Notes under the pieces: model-generated | Seen by the model: only the letters and a program-made list of their open reading frames with translations | Told to the model about the DNA's origin: nothing | Database searches by the model: none | Made by a program: the position numbers and the translations under genes | Part shown: piece by piece, positions 10,716 through 21,834 of the stretch | Numbering within the stretch: position 1 is the first letter of the stretch | Layout of the letters: each line of letters begins with the position of its first letter | Assembly (NCBI GenBank): GCA_947172415.1 | Contig: OX359192.1 | Location: 3,164,501 to 3,228,500, forward strand | Length of the DNA: 64,000 nt | Direction of reading: 5' to 3' | From: Chondrosia reniformis | Taxonomy: Eukaryota > Porifera > Demospongiae > Chondrillida > Chondrillidae

Positions 10716-12364
10716 CCGTAATTCGGGAAATTTTGGTTGCTAAAATATTTTCGTTGTTGGCTCAAACCACGAAAATGTATCACACAGAATATTTTTAAAA
10801 ACGAATAATAACACGTTGTACCATCTACGTATATGTAAACGCAACATAGCCGAGCGCAGCCAAAATGGCTCTACTGCGATACCTAGAGTGCAAGGACAGC
10901 TTACCAGATCCAAAGGGCTCACTGTCGTCCGAAGTACCAGCAGCCACAATCGTAATTACACTGGTACCTTATGACTGTTCCTTAGGGATAGGCTGCCTTA
11001 TAGCGATCAACACGTAAGAAGCGCTAATTAATAAAGAATTTTCGTTTTCAATCATTAAGAGTGAATGCGTCATTTAGTGTTATCGGTTACACACAGGAAG
11101 GAATTTAAAATCGTCCATTGTTAGATTGGTTATAGCATCCTTTGGCTTAATTGATTTACGTATCATATATAATCATCTCGCTTCGTATCACTGTCTTATA
11201 ATCGTATCACTTCTTATCCTATTAAAGTTTTATTTAATCGTCTCACTTCGTACGTATTGTATTATACAATTAATGTCTAATATAAGTGAAAACGGCTTTT
11301 CAGAGCTCTTTGCATTGTAGCAATAATTCACTTCTCTAGCTATCGTGAAATACTTACTTTTTACGTACCTTTTGTTAACAAATAATTCGTATGCAGCAAC
11401 TCTTGCAAAGCCGCAGTTGAACTTCATAGCAATCTGATTATCGACTGATATTCCTCTTTCCTTTTTTGGGGGGCATAATCTTCTCTGTTGTAGACGAAAA
11501 TTCGAAAATTGGCGATCCTTAGTGTGAATAACACCTTACGGCGATCCTCAATAACTTGCGTCAACATACATACATACATACATGTATATATCCCAGTTAC
11601 ACAACTTAGGATTTGGCAATATTAACATCCAGCTATAACATTTCACCGTTTACGTTTCAAATGTGTAAATCATCCCATGAATAAACTTATTTGCTAAGGA
11701 ATATGATTTAAATGTTAAGAAATGGCGTCTGTTGCAGAAGTGAAGGAAAATTGCCTATGCGCTTAAGATAGAAGATGCTCATAGTCGTGTAGTCAGCTTC
11801 AATGGATTCAGTGAGTGTCATTTAGTAAGAATTAAGAAGTCCGTTGGCGTCTGAGCTTTATTTCCCAAGATATGAAAGATTATATAGCATTTCCTAATCT
11901 ATTAAAAGTGTATTTTCACAGTTTTCTTCTCAACGGATGGCCGAATCGAAATGGACTTCTTAATTTTTTTAGAATACATTGTAACCTTTCCAATAAAGTA
12001 TAGAATGTAGTTCTAGCTTTTTCCTAGACTACGCGCATAGTGTCTGAGAGTTTTAAAATCGGCCTTTTTAAGACGTTATATCTTCGATATTGGTTGTTCA
12101 ATCTCGCTCAAATTTTTGATTTCGCTAACATTTAAATAAGCGCTTCGATGTATACCAGTTTAAGTTAGAAAATCGTTTCTGCTAGAACGAAGCTTGCTTT
12201 TAAAAATGTTTATAAAAAAACGTAAAAACACACAGATCAGTCATATGGCACCTGTGTACGTAATGTCTATAAATTTTTGTGGTAATATATTTTCGTGGTA
12301 GTCCCCAGACCACAAAAAGTTTTTAACACGAACATTCTTCCCACAAAAATTTTCCTGACTACGG
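10716..12364. mobile_element. Non-coding TIR DNA element, TA target duplication
   Basis: Terminal inverted repeats are imperfect: the left end CCGTAATTCGGGAAATTTTG pairs with the right end, whose reverse complement starts CCGTAGTCAGGAAAATTTTT. Similarity extends inward about 80 bp, with AACCACGAAAAT near 10,765 and its complement ATTTTCGTGGT near 12,290. Both ends are flanked by TA (10,714-10,715 and 12,365-12,366) and then by satellite, consistent with a Tc1/mariner-type TA duplication. The interior is AT-rich, with a CATA microsatellite near 11,564 and an inverted AATTAAGAAGTCC (about 11,829 and 11,953). The short ORFs inside (10,740-10,949; 11,126-11,427) match nothing I recognise. Probably non-autonomous. 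Confidence 0.75.
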
Positions 12365-12366
12365 TA

Positions 12367-15300
12367 ATTCTCTGTACTAGTTGTATGTACATGTTGTATG
12401 TACTAGAACTAGCTATATTTACTAGTTTTAGGTCCTAGTTGTATGAATTAGTGGTATGTAGTAGTTGCATGTGCTAATTGTATGTACAAGTTCTGTGTAC
12501 TAATTGTATGTATATACTAGTTGTATATACTAGCTATGTACAAGTTGTATGTTCTAGTTCGTTGTACTAGATACTAGTTGTATGTTCTGGTTGTACGAAC
12601 TAGTTATATGTACTAGTTGTAAGTACTAGTTGTATGTACTATGTGTATGTACCAGTTGTTGATTCTTGTACTAGTTATACTATGTACTAAGTAGGTTCTA
12701 TTTGTATGTACTAGATTCTTGTTGCATGTACTAGTTGTATGAACTAGTTTTATGAACTAGTTATATGTACTAGTAGTTATATTTACTAGCTGTATGAACT
12801 ATTTGTGTGTACTAATTGTATGCACGAGTTGTATGTACTAGTTGTAGGTTCTAGTACTAGTTAAACTAGGTACTAGATAGGTACTATATAGTTATATGTA
12901 CGAGAAACTACTTGTATGTACTGGTTATATAATGTAGTTATATGACCTAGTTGTATATACCAGTTGTTTGTACCAGTTGTATGTCCTAGCTGATTGTACT
13001 ATTTTCTAGTTTTATGTACTAGTTGTATGTTTTCGTTACTATTTGTATGTACTTGTTATATGTACTAATTTTATATACTAATTGTATGTACAAGTTGCAT
13101 GTGCTAATTGTATGTATAAGTTCTGTGTAATAGTTCCTTGTATATACTAGTTGTATGTACTAGATACTAGTTGTATGTACTAGTTGTACACACTAGTTGT
13201 ATGTACTAGTTGTATTAACTATTTGTATATACTCTTTATATGTGTGTGTACTAGTTATATGTACTGGTTGTATGCACTAGCTGCATGTACTAGTTGTATG
13301 TACTATTTACATTTATTAGGTATACGTGTATGTACTAGTTATATGTCCTAGTTGTATATACTAGTTGCATGTACTAATTATATTTACTAGTTACTAATTT
13401 ATGAACTAGTTGTACCTACGAATTTTATGTACTACTTGTATGTACTAGTTGTATGTACTAATTGTTTGTATATACCAGTTGTATGTACTAGTTAAATGTA
13501 TTAGTTTTATATATATACTAGTTGTATGTACTAGTATTTAGTTGTATGTACTATGTGTTTGTACTATTCATATATACTGGTTATATGTTTATGTATCAGT
13601 TATATGTAGTAGGTGTTTGTACTTGTTTTAAGTACTAGTTGAAAATACTTGCTGTATGTGCTAATTGTATGTACATGTTCTCTGTACTAGTTGTATGTTT
13701 ATACTAGTTGTATGTACTAGCTTTGTACTAGTTGTAGGTACTATTTGTAGGTACTAGTTTCTAGTTGTATGTACTATGTGTATGTACTATAAATATATAC
13801 TAGTTATATGTTAATGTATTAGTTATATGTAGTAGGTGTGTGTACTTGTTATATATACTAGTTGAAAGTACTAGTTGTATGTTCTAATTGTATGTGCACG
13901 TTCTGTGTACTAATAGTATTTTTATACTAGTTGTATGTAGTAGCTTTGTACTAGTATATAGTAGGTACTAGTTGTATGTACTAGCTTTTTTAACTAGTTG
14001 TAGGTTCTGGTACAAGTTATACTAGGAACTAGGAAGGAATTCGTTCCATATACTACTTGTTGGTTTGTTTGAACCAATTTTTTGTACTGTTGGTATGTAC
14101 TAGTTGTATGTCCTAGTTGGATGTATGGATGTATCCTAGTTCTTTGTAATAGCTATATACTAGTTTTATGAAGTAGTTCTATGTACTAGTTGTATATACT
14201 TGTTGTATGTCATAGTCGCATGTACTAGTTAAATGTACTAGTTACTAGTTGTGTGAACTAGTTGTACCTACTAATTTTATGTACTAGTTGTATGTACCCT
14301 TTGTATGTATATACTAGTATTATGTACTAGTTAAATGTACTAGTGTTATATATATATATATACTAGTTGTATGGACTAGTTTCTAGCTGTAGGTACTAGT
14401 TTTATGTACCAGTAATATGTACTAGTTGTATGTACTATTTATAATTACTAGGTATATGTGTATGTACTAGTTGTATGTAGTAGGTAAATGTACTAGTTAT
14501 ATGTCCTAGTTGTTTGAAAAAGTTGTATGTTCTAGTTGAATGTACTAGTTGTATGTACTCTTTGTAAGTACTAGTTGTATGTTCTATTTGTGTGTTCTGT
14601 TAGGATGTACTAGTTGTTTGTACTAGTTGAATGTGCTAGTTGTATGCACTAGTTTTATGGATTAGTTTTATGGATTAGTTCTATTTATATTTACTCGTTG
14701 TAGGTACTAGTTATATGTAGCAGATGTATGTACTATTTGTACCTACTATATGTATGTACTATGTGTATGTATTATTTATAAGTACCAGTTATAAGTATGT
14801 AGTAGTTATATGTACTAGTTGTATGCACTAGCTGTATGTACTAGTTGTATGTACTATTTATAATTACAAGGTATATGTTTATTTCCTAGTTATATGTAGT
14901 TGGTGTATGTATTAGTTATATATCCTAGTTGTTTGTCCTAGTTGTATGTACTAGTTGAAAGTACTAGTTATATGTACTTGTTACTAGTTGTATGAACTAG
15001 TTGTACGCACTAATTGTAAATACTAGTTGTATGTACTAGTTACATGTACTAGTTGCATGTACTGGTTATATGTACTAGTTCATAGTTGTTTGAACTAGTT
15101 GAAAGCCCTAATTGTAAAACCTAGTTGTATGAATTAGTTAAATGTACTAGTTTTATGTATATATTAGTTGTATGTACTAGTTTCTAGTTGTATGTACTAG
15201 TTTCTAGTTGCATGTACTAGTTTTATGTACTAGTCATATATACCATATGGATGCCCTATTCATAAGAACTAGTTATATATTAATGTACTAATTATATGTA

Positions 15301-18300
15301 GTAGGTGTGTACTAGTTATAAGTCTTAGTTTTATGTACTCGTTGTATGTACTAGTAGTTGTATGGACTTCTTGTATGTAGTATGTTTATGCACTATTTAT
15401 ATGTACTAGTTATATTTTCATGTTTTAGTTATATGTGGTAGATGTGTGTGGTAGGTATATTTACTAGTTGCAAGTACTAGTTGTATGTACTAGTTGTATG
15501 GACTAGTTCTAGGTATATTTACTAGTTGAAGGTACTAGTTATAAGTACTAGTTGCAAGTTCTAGTTGTAGATCCTAGTTTTATGTCCTAGTTGTATTTAC
15601 TAGTTTTACGTACTATGTGTGTGTACCAGTTGTTGATTCTTGTACTAGTTATACTATGTACTAGTTAGATTCTATTTGTATGTACTAGACACTAGGTGTA
15701 TGTACTAGTTGTATGTACCAGTTGTGTGTAATTGTACTAATTGTACGTACAAATTGTATATACTAGGTGTATGTAGTGGTTGTATGTTCTAATTGTTTGA
15801 ACCAGTTCTATGTACTAATTGTATGTACAACTTATGTACTAGTTATATCAAAACGTTTACTAGTTCTCTGTACTAATTGTATGTACTAGATTTGTACTAG
15901 TTACTAGTTTCTAGTTGTATGTACTAGTTGTAAGTACTAGTTGTATGTACTATGTGTATGTACCAGTTGTTAATAACTGTACTAGTTATACTATGTACTA
16001 GGTAGGTTGTAGGTGTATGTACTAGATACTTGTTGCATGTACTAGTTGTATGACCTAGTTTTATGAACTAGTTGTATGTACTGTTTATATGTACTAGTTA
16101 TATGTACCAGTTATATATACTAGTTTTATGTACTAGTAGTATGTACTACTTATATTTACTAGCTGTATGTACCATTTGTGTGTACTAATTGTAAGCCCTG
16201 GTTGTATGTTCTAGTTGTATGTACTCAATACTATTTTTATGTACTAGTCGAATGTAGTAGTTATTTGTACTAGTTGAATGTATAAGTAGTGTGTAATTGT
16301 TGTATGTACTAGTAATATGTACTAGTTGTATGTACTAGTAGTATATACTAGTTGTAGTTTCTAGTCCTAATTATACTAGGTACTAAGGAGGTACTAGTTG
16401 TATGTACTAGTTATATGTACCAGTTATATGTAGTAGGTGTATGTACTAGTTATATGGCCTAGTTGTATGTACTAGTCACATGTACTAGTTGTACGTACTA
16501 GTTTAAATTCTAGTTGTATTTACTATTTGTATGTGCTAGTTATATGTGTGTGTACTAGTTATATGTACTAGTTGTAAGCACTAGCTGTATGCACTCTTTA
16601 TATTTCCTAGGTATATGTATATGTACTCGTTATATGTAATGGGTGTATGTACTAGTTATATGTCCTAGTTGTTTGTGCTAGTTGTACGTACGAATTGAAT
16701 GTACTAGTTGTATGTTCAAGTATTATGTACTCTTTCTATGAATTAGTTGTATGTACTAGTTTCTAGTTGTATATACTAGTTGTATGTACTTTTTGTATGT
16801 ACTAGTTTTATGTATTAGTTTCCTGTACTTGTTGTGTGTGCTAGCTGTATGTACTCAATGTAGGTTCTAGTACTAGTTATAGTAGGTACTGAGTAGGAAT
16901 TAGTTGTATGTACTAGTTGTTAGTACTACTTTAACGTACTAGTTGTATGTACTAGTTGTATGTACTAGTACTAGTTATATTTACTAGATGTAGGCCCTGG
17001 TTGCATGTAGTAGTTGGATGTACTAGTTGTACTAATTGTATGTATTAGTTGTATGCACTAGTTGTATGTATATTCTAGTTGTATGTAGTAGCTATGTACT
17101 AGTTGTATGTACTAGTTTCCTGTTTATGTAGTGGTTGTATGTACTAGTTGAATGTACTAGCTGTATATACTAGTTGTATGTACTCGATACTATTTGTACG
17201 TACCAGTCAAATGTAGTATATATATGTACTAGTTGTATGTATTAATTGTATGTACTATTTGTATGTACTAGTTATGTACCAGTTGTACGTAAAAGTTGTA
17301 TGTATATACTAGTTGTTAATATTTGCTATGTACTAGATATCTATTCAAGTTGTATTTTATATATAGTATTATGTACTCGTTCTATGAACTAGTAGTATTT
17401 ACTAGTTTCTAGCTGTATGTACTAGTTGTAAGTTCTAGTTATATGTACTATGTGTATGTACCAATTGTTGATTCTTGTACTAGTTATACTATGTACTAGG
17501 TAGGTTCTATTTGTATGTACTAGATACTTGTTGCATGTACTAGTTGTTTGACTGAGTTTTATGAACTAGTTGTATGTACTGTATATATGTACTAGTTATA
17601 TGTACCAGTTATATATACTAGTTTTAATTCCTAGTAGTATGTACTAATTATATTTACTAGCTGTATGTACTATTTGTGTGTACTAATTGTATGCACTAGT
17701 TGTATGTACTAGTTGTAGGTTCTAGTACTAGTTAAACTTGGTACTAGGCAGGTACTATATAGTTATATGTACTAGAAACTACTTGTATGTACTTGCTATA
17801 TAAAGTAGTTCAATTGCCTAGTTGTATATACCAGTTGTACGTCCTAGTTGTATGTACCAGTTGTATGTCCTAGCTGATTGTACTATTTACTAGTTTTATG
17901 TACAAGTTGTGTGTAGTAGTTCAATGTACTAGTTGTATGTTTTTGTTACTATTTGTTTGTACTAGTTATATGTACTAATGTTATCTACTAATTGTATGTA
18001 GAAGTTGCATGAACATGTAGTGCGTACTGGTTCAATGTACTAGTTGTATGTTCTCATAACTAGTGGTTAGTAGTAGTTGTATGTACTAGTATTATGTACT
18101 TCCTGTACTATGTACTTATGTTGTTCCTGTTATATGTACTAGTTGTAGTTTCTAGTTGTATATATTAGTTGCATGTACGATTCGTATGTCCTATTTGAAT
18201 GTACTAGTTGTATGTACTAGTTAATAGTTGTATAGTCTAGTTGTATGTACTAGTTGTATATACTATTTGTATGTACTAATTGTATGTACAAATTGTATAT

Positions 18301-18369
18301 ACTAGGTGTATGTAGTAGTTGTATGTTCTAATTGTTTGAACTAGTTCTATGTACTAATTATGTACTAGT
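12367..18369 (+). repeat. 13-bp satellite array, plus orientation
   Basis: Uninterrupted degenerate TACTAGTTGTATG array. Recurrent modules include GTACCAGTTGTTGATTCTTG followed by TATACTATGTACTA (12,650; 15,625; 17,460, with a variant at 15,960) and the AGGAAGGAATTCGTTC module near 14,030. No gene or insertion is seen. Confidence 0.95.
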
Positions 18370-18670
18370 TACAGTGGAACCTGCCTAATGCGGTCACCCA
18401 AGGGAGACAAACTTGCTGGCTGTAATACACATGTGGCTGTATTAACAAGGTTCTCATTTTTTACTGACAAAACACAAATTTGCATAATTCTTATAGTTTT
18501 ACAGAATACAAGATACATGATCATGAATAAAATATGGACATATGGGTAACTGGAATGGTGTCTAATATACTAATGCACTTTTTACATGTTCTATGTTGTG
18601 CTGTCCAAATTGAAAACCTCCAACAGTGTAGATTGCCTTGTGCTCTTGATGTTTAGCCATTTTGAGTCAT

Positions 18671-19394
18671 TCAGGTTTGTATGACTGATAGGAGGCCTTC
18701 AGCAAGACTTTCTTCTCCTTTTGTGGTCAAAAAATGGAGCAAGTCATGTGAGACTCTAATGGCTTCATCAAACGTGTGGATGGTGTAATTGTTCACTTCT
18801 GCACTTGGGGTATCATTTTCACTACCTGCATCATCATCATCATCATCATCGTCACTGTTGTCCTCGAGTTCGATATGGCTATTGGATGGTAGTTCTCTAC
18901 TGATGGCTTTTTCACGCAACTGTGTACGTATACGTATACACTCTGCTATGCCATGCCTCTACCGTTCCTTGGGGAACACTAGCTGACTCTCCACAAACTG
19001 TGAGCATTTTTAAATTGTTGCGAGCTTTGAATTACTGGAGCCAACCATTGGATGCCTTGAACCAGGAATTTTCGAGTCGTTCAGCAATCAAACGGGCCTC
19101 CTCCTGGAGCATTGGTCCTTATATGGGAATGTTCCTTTCCCGACCAAGACAGTACCATTTGTAAACAGCATCATCAATGTCCAGAAATTCAGCTTTTCTG
19201 TTCCTCTTCTTGTCTTCACTTCCATTCTTTTCAAAAACTTTAAGAATCTCCTCCTTGGCTTTCAAAATTGAGTGAATCTGTGTTCAGCCACAGCCAAAAC
19301 GTTCTGCCAAAATTCGAGTTCCTTCTTTTGGGTGGCTCTTTTGGTACCTAATCACCTCCACACGTTGTTTCCAAGTCAATTCTTTTCGAGGCAT
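18671..19394 (-). pseudogene. pogo/CENP-B-like transposase, catalytic core deleted
   Basis: Reading from the ATG at 19,394 on the minus strand: MPRKELTWKQRVEVIRYQ... is the N-terminal psq/CENP-B helix-turn-helix, with ILAERFGCG at about residues 28-36. Next comes a second CENPB-type DNA-binding domain with AVYKWYCLGRERNIPI, then LIAERL and FKASNGWL. Both domains bind transposon ends in this family. In-frame stops fall at codon 37 (TGA), after ERNIPI (TAA) and after NGWLQ (TAA). After TVEAWHS the sequence jumps to a C-terminal tail with an Asp run and TFDEAIRVSHDLLHFL (18,671-18,919, another frame). The DDE nuclease domain expected between them, normally about 200 residues, is absent. Non-functional remnant. 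Confidence 0.9.
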
Positions 19395-19474
19395 GTTAGA
19401 GGTGCGAGCGTAGCTATAACGAAACGTGTTAGCGTGCAAGTATAGCAGCTGCTACCTAATCAAGCTTCGGTAGT
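19395..19474. promoter_or_regulatory. 80-bp divergent intergenic spacer (possible shared promoter)
   Basis: The spacer lies between the divergent start codons of the transposase (19,394, minus) and the HIRAN-like frame (19,475, plus). Its shortness implies that both units would have been transcribed from one bidirectional control region. No TATA box is evident. This is inferred from gene arrangement only. Confidence 0.3.
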
Positions 19475-19862
19475 ATGGCTGCAAACGCCACTTCTGTTTC
19501 TGTTTCTCACTTTAGCTACACATCGTTTATTCGTGGGTTCCATGATTAAAAAGACTTGTGGACACCAGAGCCAGGAGAAGTTTTAGAGGTGGAAGCAGAG
19601 CCGTCCAACCCATATGACCCAATGGCAACGGCGGAAAAGAAGAACGGACAGGTTGTAGGTCACGTTCCAAAGTCATTCGCTCGATATACTCACTTTTTCC
19701 TCCTCAGACAAGGGAACCAGATTGTGTGTGAGGTCACTGGCAGCCCTGTGAATCGTGGCGTTGGTCTTGGGCTGGAAGTTCCATGTTTTATCATTTCAAT
19801 GGACACCAGAACTTTATAAGAAAACTGCAAGAGTCATTGAAGGAGTAGAGGAGACTCTTTAG
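19475..19862 (+). pseudogene. HIRAN-like domain protein, cargo of pogo element
   Basis: Starts ATG GCT GCA AAC (19,475); the frame reads ...FSYTSFIRGFHD, a TAA stop at codon 25 (19,547-19,549), then LWTPEPGEVLEVEAEPSNPYDPMA, VVGHVPKSFARYTHFFL, and GVGLGLEVPCFI. GE-x-L with EP-x-NPYDP-x-A and VGHVP is the signature of HIRAN-type domains, which in HLTF/Rad5 relatives bind DNA ends. A frameshift near 19,800 moves into the frame LYKKTARVIEGVEETL, which ends at TAG 19,860-19,862. So about 128 codons carry one stop and one frameshift, otherwise well preserved. The position inside the transposon, divergent from the transposase, suggests captured or native element cargo. Its function in the element is unknown. 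Confidence 0.75.
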
Positions 19863-20105
19863 AACATTTTATCGATAAATTGTTGTCATTTACGTACTTT
19901 CAAATCTGTATGGCCGCATTACAGAGTAGAGAAATTCCTTCGGGGCCACGGAAGAGCGACCACTATACACGTTACGCAGGTGACCACATTAACAAGGTCT
20001 CGATGTATACTTCAATACAGCGGATTGTTCGGGAGTATACGTTGGCGACCGGAAAAGGGAGGTGACCACTTTAATAAGGTGACCGCTTACTCAGGTTCCA
20101 CTGTA

Positions 20106-21433
20106 TGTACTAGTTATATGAACTAGTTCTAAGTACTAGTTGTATGTACTAGGTGTATGTAGTAGTTGTATGTTCTAATTGTTTCAACTAGTTCTATGTT
20201 CTAATTGTATGTACTAGGTATGTACTAGTTACTAGTTTCAGGTTGTATGTACTAGTTGTAAGTACTAGTTGTATGTACTATGTGTATGTACCAGTTGTTG
20301 ATTCTTGTACTATTTCTACAATGTACTAGGTAGGTTCTAGTTGTATATACTAGATACTTGTTACATGTACTAGTTGTATGAACTAGTTTTATGAACTAGT
20401 TGTGTGTACTGTTTATTTCTACTAGTTATATGTACCAGTTATATGTACTCTATAGTTTTATGTACTAGTAGTATGTACTAGTTATATTTACTAGCTGTAT
20501 GTACTATCTGTGTGTACTAATTGTATGCATTAGTTGTATGTACTAGTTGTATGTACTCAATACTATTTGTATGTAATTGTCGAATGTAGTAGTTATTTGT
20601 ACTAGTTGAATGTATAAGTAGTGTGTAATTGTTGTATGTACCAGTTATATGGCCTAGTTGTATGTACTAGTTGCATGTACTAGTTGCATGTACAAATTAT
20701 ACTTATTAGTTACTAATTTTATGAACTAGTTCTACCTACGAATTTTATGTACTACTTGTATGTTCTAGTTGTATGTACTAGTTGTATGTATATACCAGTT
20801 GTATGTACTAGTTAAATGTACTATTTTTTATATACCCTAGTGGTATGTTCTAGTTTCTAGTTGTTTGTACAATGTGTATGTGCTATTCATATATACTAGT
20901 TACATGTTTATGTATTAGTTATATGTAACAGGTGTGTGAACTTGTCATACGTAATAGTTCAAAAGTACTAGTTGTATGTGCTAATTTATGTACACGTTCG
21001 GTGTACTAGTTGTGTGTTTATACTAGTTGTATGTACTAGATACTAGTTGCATGTACTAGTTGCATGTACTATTTGCATGTACTAGTTGTACACACTAGTT
21101 TTATGTTCTAGTTGTATTTACTATTTGTATGTACTAGTTATATGTGTGTGTACTAGTTATATGTTCTAGTTGTATGCACTAGCTGTATGTACTAGTTGTA
21201 TGAACTATTTATATTTTCTAGGTATACGTGTATGTACTCGTTATATGTAATAGGTGTATGTATTAGTTATATGACCCAGTTGTTTGTGCTAGTTGTATGT
21301 ACGAATTGAATGTACTAGTTGTATGTTCAAGTATTATGTACTCTTTCTATGAATTAGTTGTATGTACTAGTTTCCAGTTGTATATACTAGTTGTATATAC
21401 TTTTTTTATGTATTAGGTTTATGTACTATTTTT
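20106..21433 (+). repeat. 13-bp satellite array, plus orientation
   Basis: Degenerate plus-orientation units, including another GTACCAGTTGTTGATTCTTG module near 20,288. No other feature. Confidence 0.95.
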
Positions 21434-21834
21434 AGGGGCTGCCACAGGGAGCCTCCTCTATTGTTTTCATAACGCGATTTATGTATGGCTTCATGTTACG
21501 GATATATATATATATATATATAAATATATATATAATACGAGTTCATACGCAACTATTATAACACATTTTATACGTCGAATTATGCATAATACGAGTTCAT
21601 ACGCAACTATTGTAACACTTAATTTATACGTCAATACATCGTTTTTGCAAATGGCGGCATTCAGGAAGCTTTAGTTAACGAAGCTTTTCTGTCGTTAATT
21701 ATAATTTTCAGGACACTTAAGCGTCCTCAATCGTTAGGATTAAGAATAGTATATCAAAGCCCAACGATGCGGCCAAGTAGTTCGAGTAAATTCGAGGGCG
21801 GCAGCCCCACGAGTTTTTAAACTCAAACTACTTG
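21434..21834 (+). mobile_element. Family A GC-hairpin-ended element, copy 1
   Basis: About 400 bp, from AGGGGCTGCCACAGGGAG to AAACTACTTG. Hallmarks: a GC-rich left end, GGCTTCATGTTACGGA then a TA microsatellite, repeated ATACGAGTTCATACGCAACT, GGCGGCATTCAGGAAGCTTT, CCAACGATGCGGCCAAGTAG, and a right end with the palindromic GAGTTTTTAAACTC. Satellite flanks (TACTATTTTT on the left, TTTTATATACTAG on the right) suggest insertion into a T run with a TTTT duplication. No coding capacity. The superfamily is not recognised. Confidence 0.85.

Larger units (their letters stand above)
18372..20103. mobile_element. pogo/Tigger-like DNA transposon with cargo ORF
   Basis: The ends are inverted: left CAGTGGAACCTGCCTAATG..., right (reverse complement) CAGTGGAACCTGAGTAAG.... 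CAGTGGAACC is the hallmark terminus of pogo/Tigger elements. TA duplicates flank it (18,370-18,371 and 20,104-20,105). Subterminal motifs recur inside: ATTAACAAGGTTCTC (18,451), GGTGACCACATTAACAAGG (about 19,979) and GGTGACCACTTTAATAAGG (20,061). It holds two divergent decayed frames: a transposase on the minus strand (18,671-19,394) and a HIRAN-like frame on the plus strand (19,475-19,862). At 1.7 kb it is shorter than a full element because the transposase catalytic core is deleted. Confidence 0.92.

Noticed and set aside
11126..11427. Short overlapping ORFs inside the TIR element
   Set aside because: Hydrophobic, low-complexity translations on both strands, with no transposase motif.
18372..20103. 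Domesticated CENP-B and a centromere claim
   Set aside because: The CENP-B-like frame is a broken transposase inside its own TIRs, and I see no CENP-B-box-like motif in the 13-mer. Centromere identity cannot be claimed from this window.
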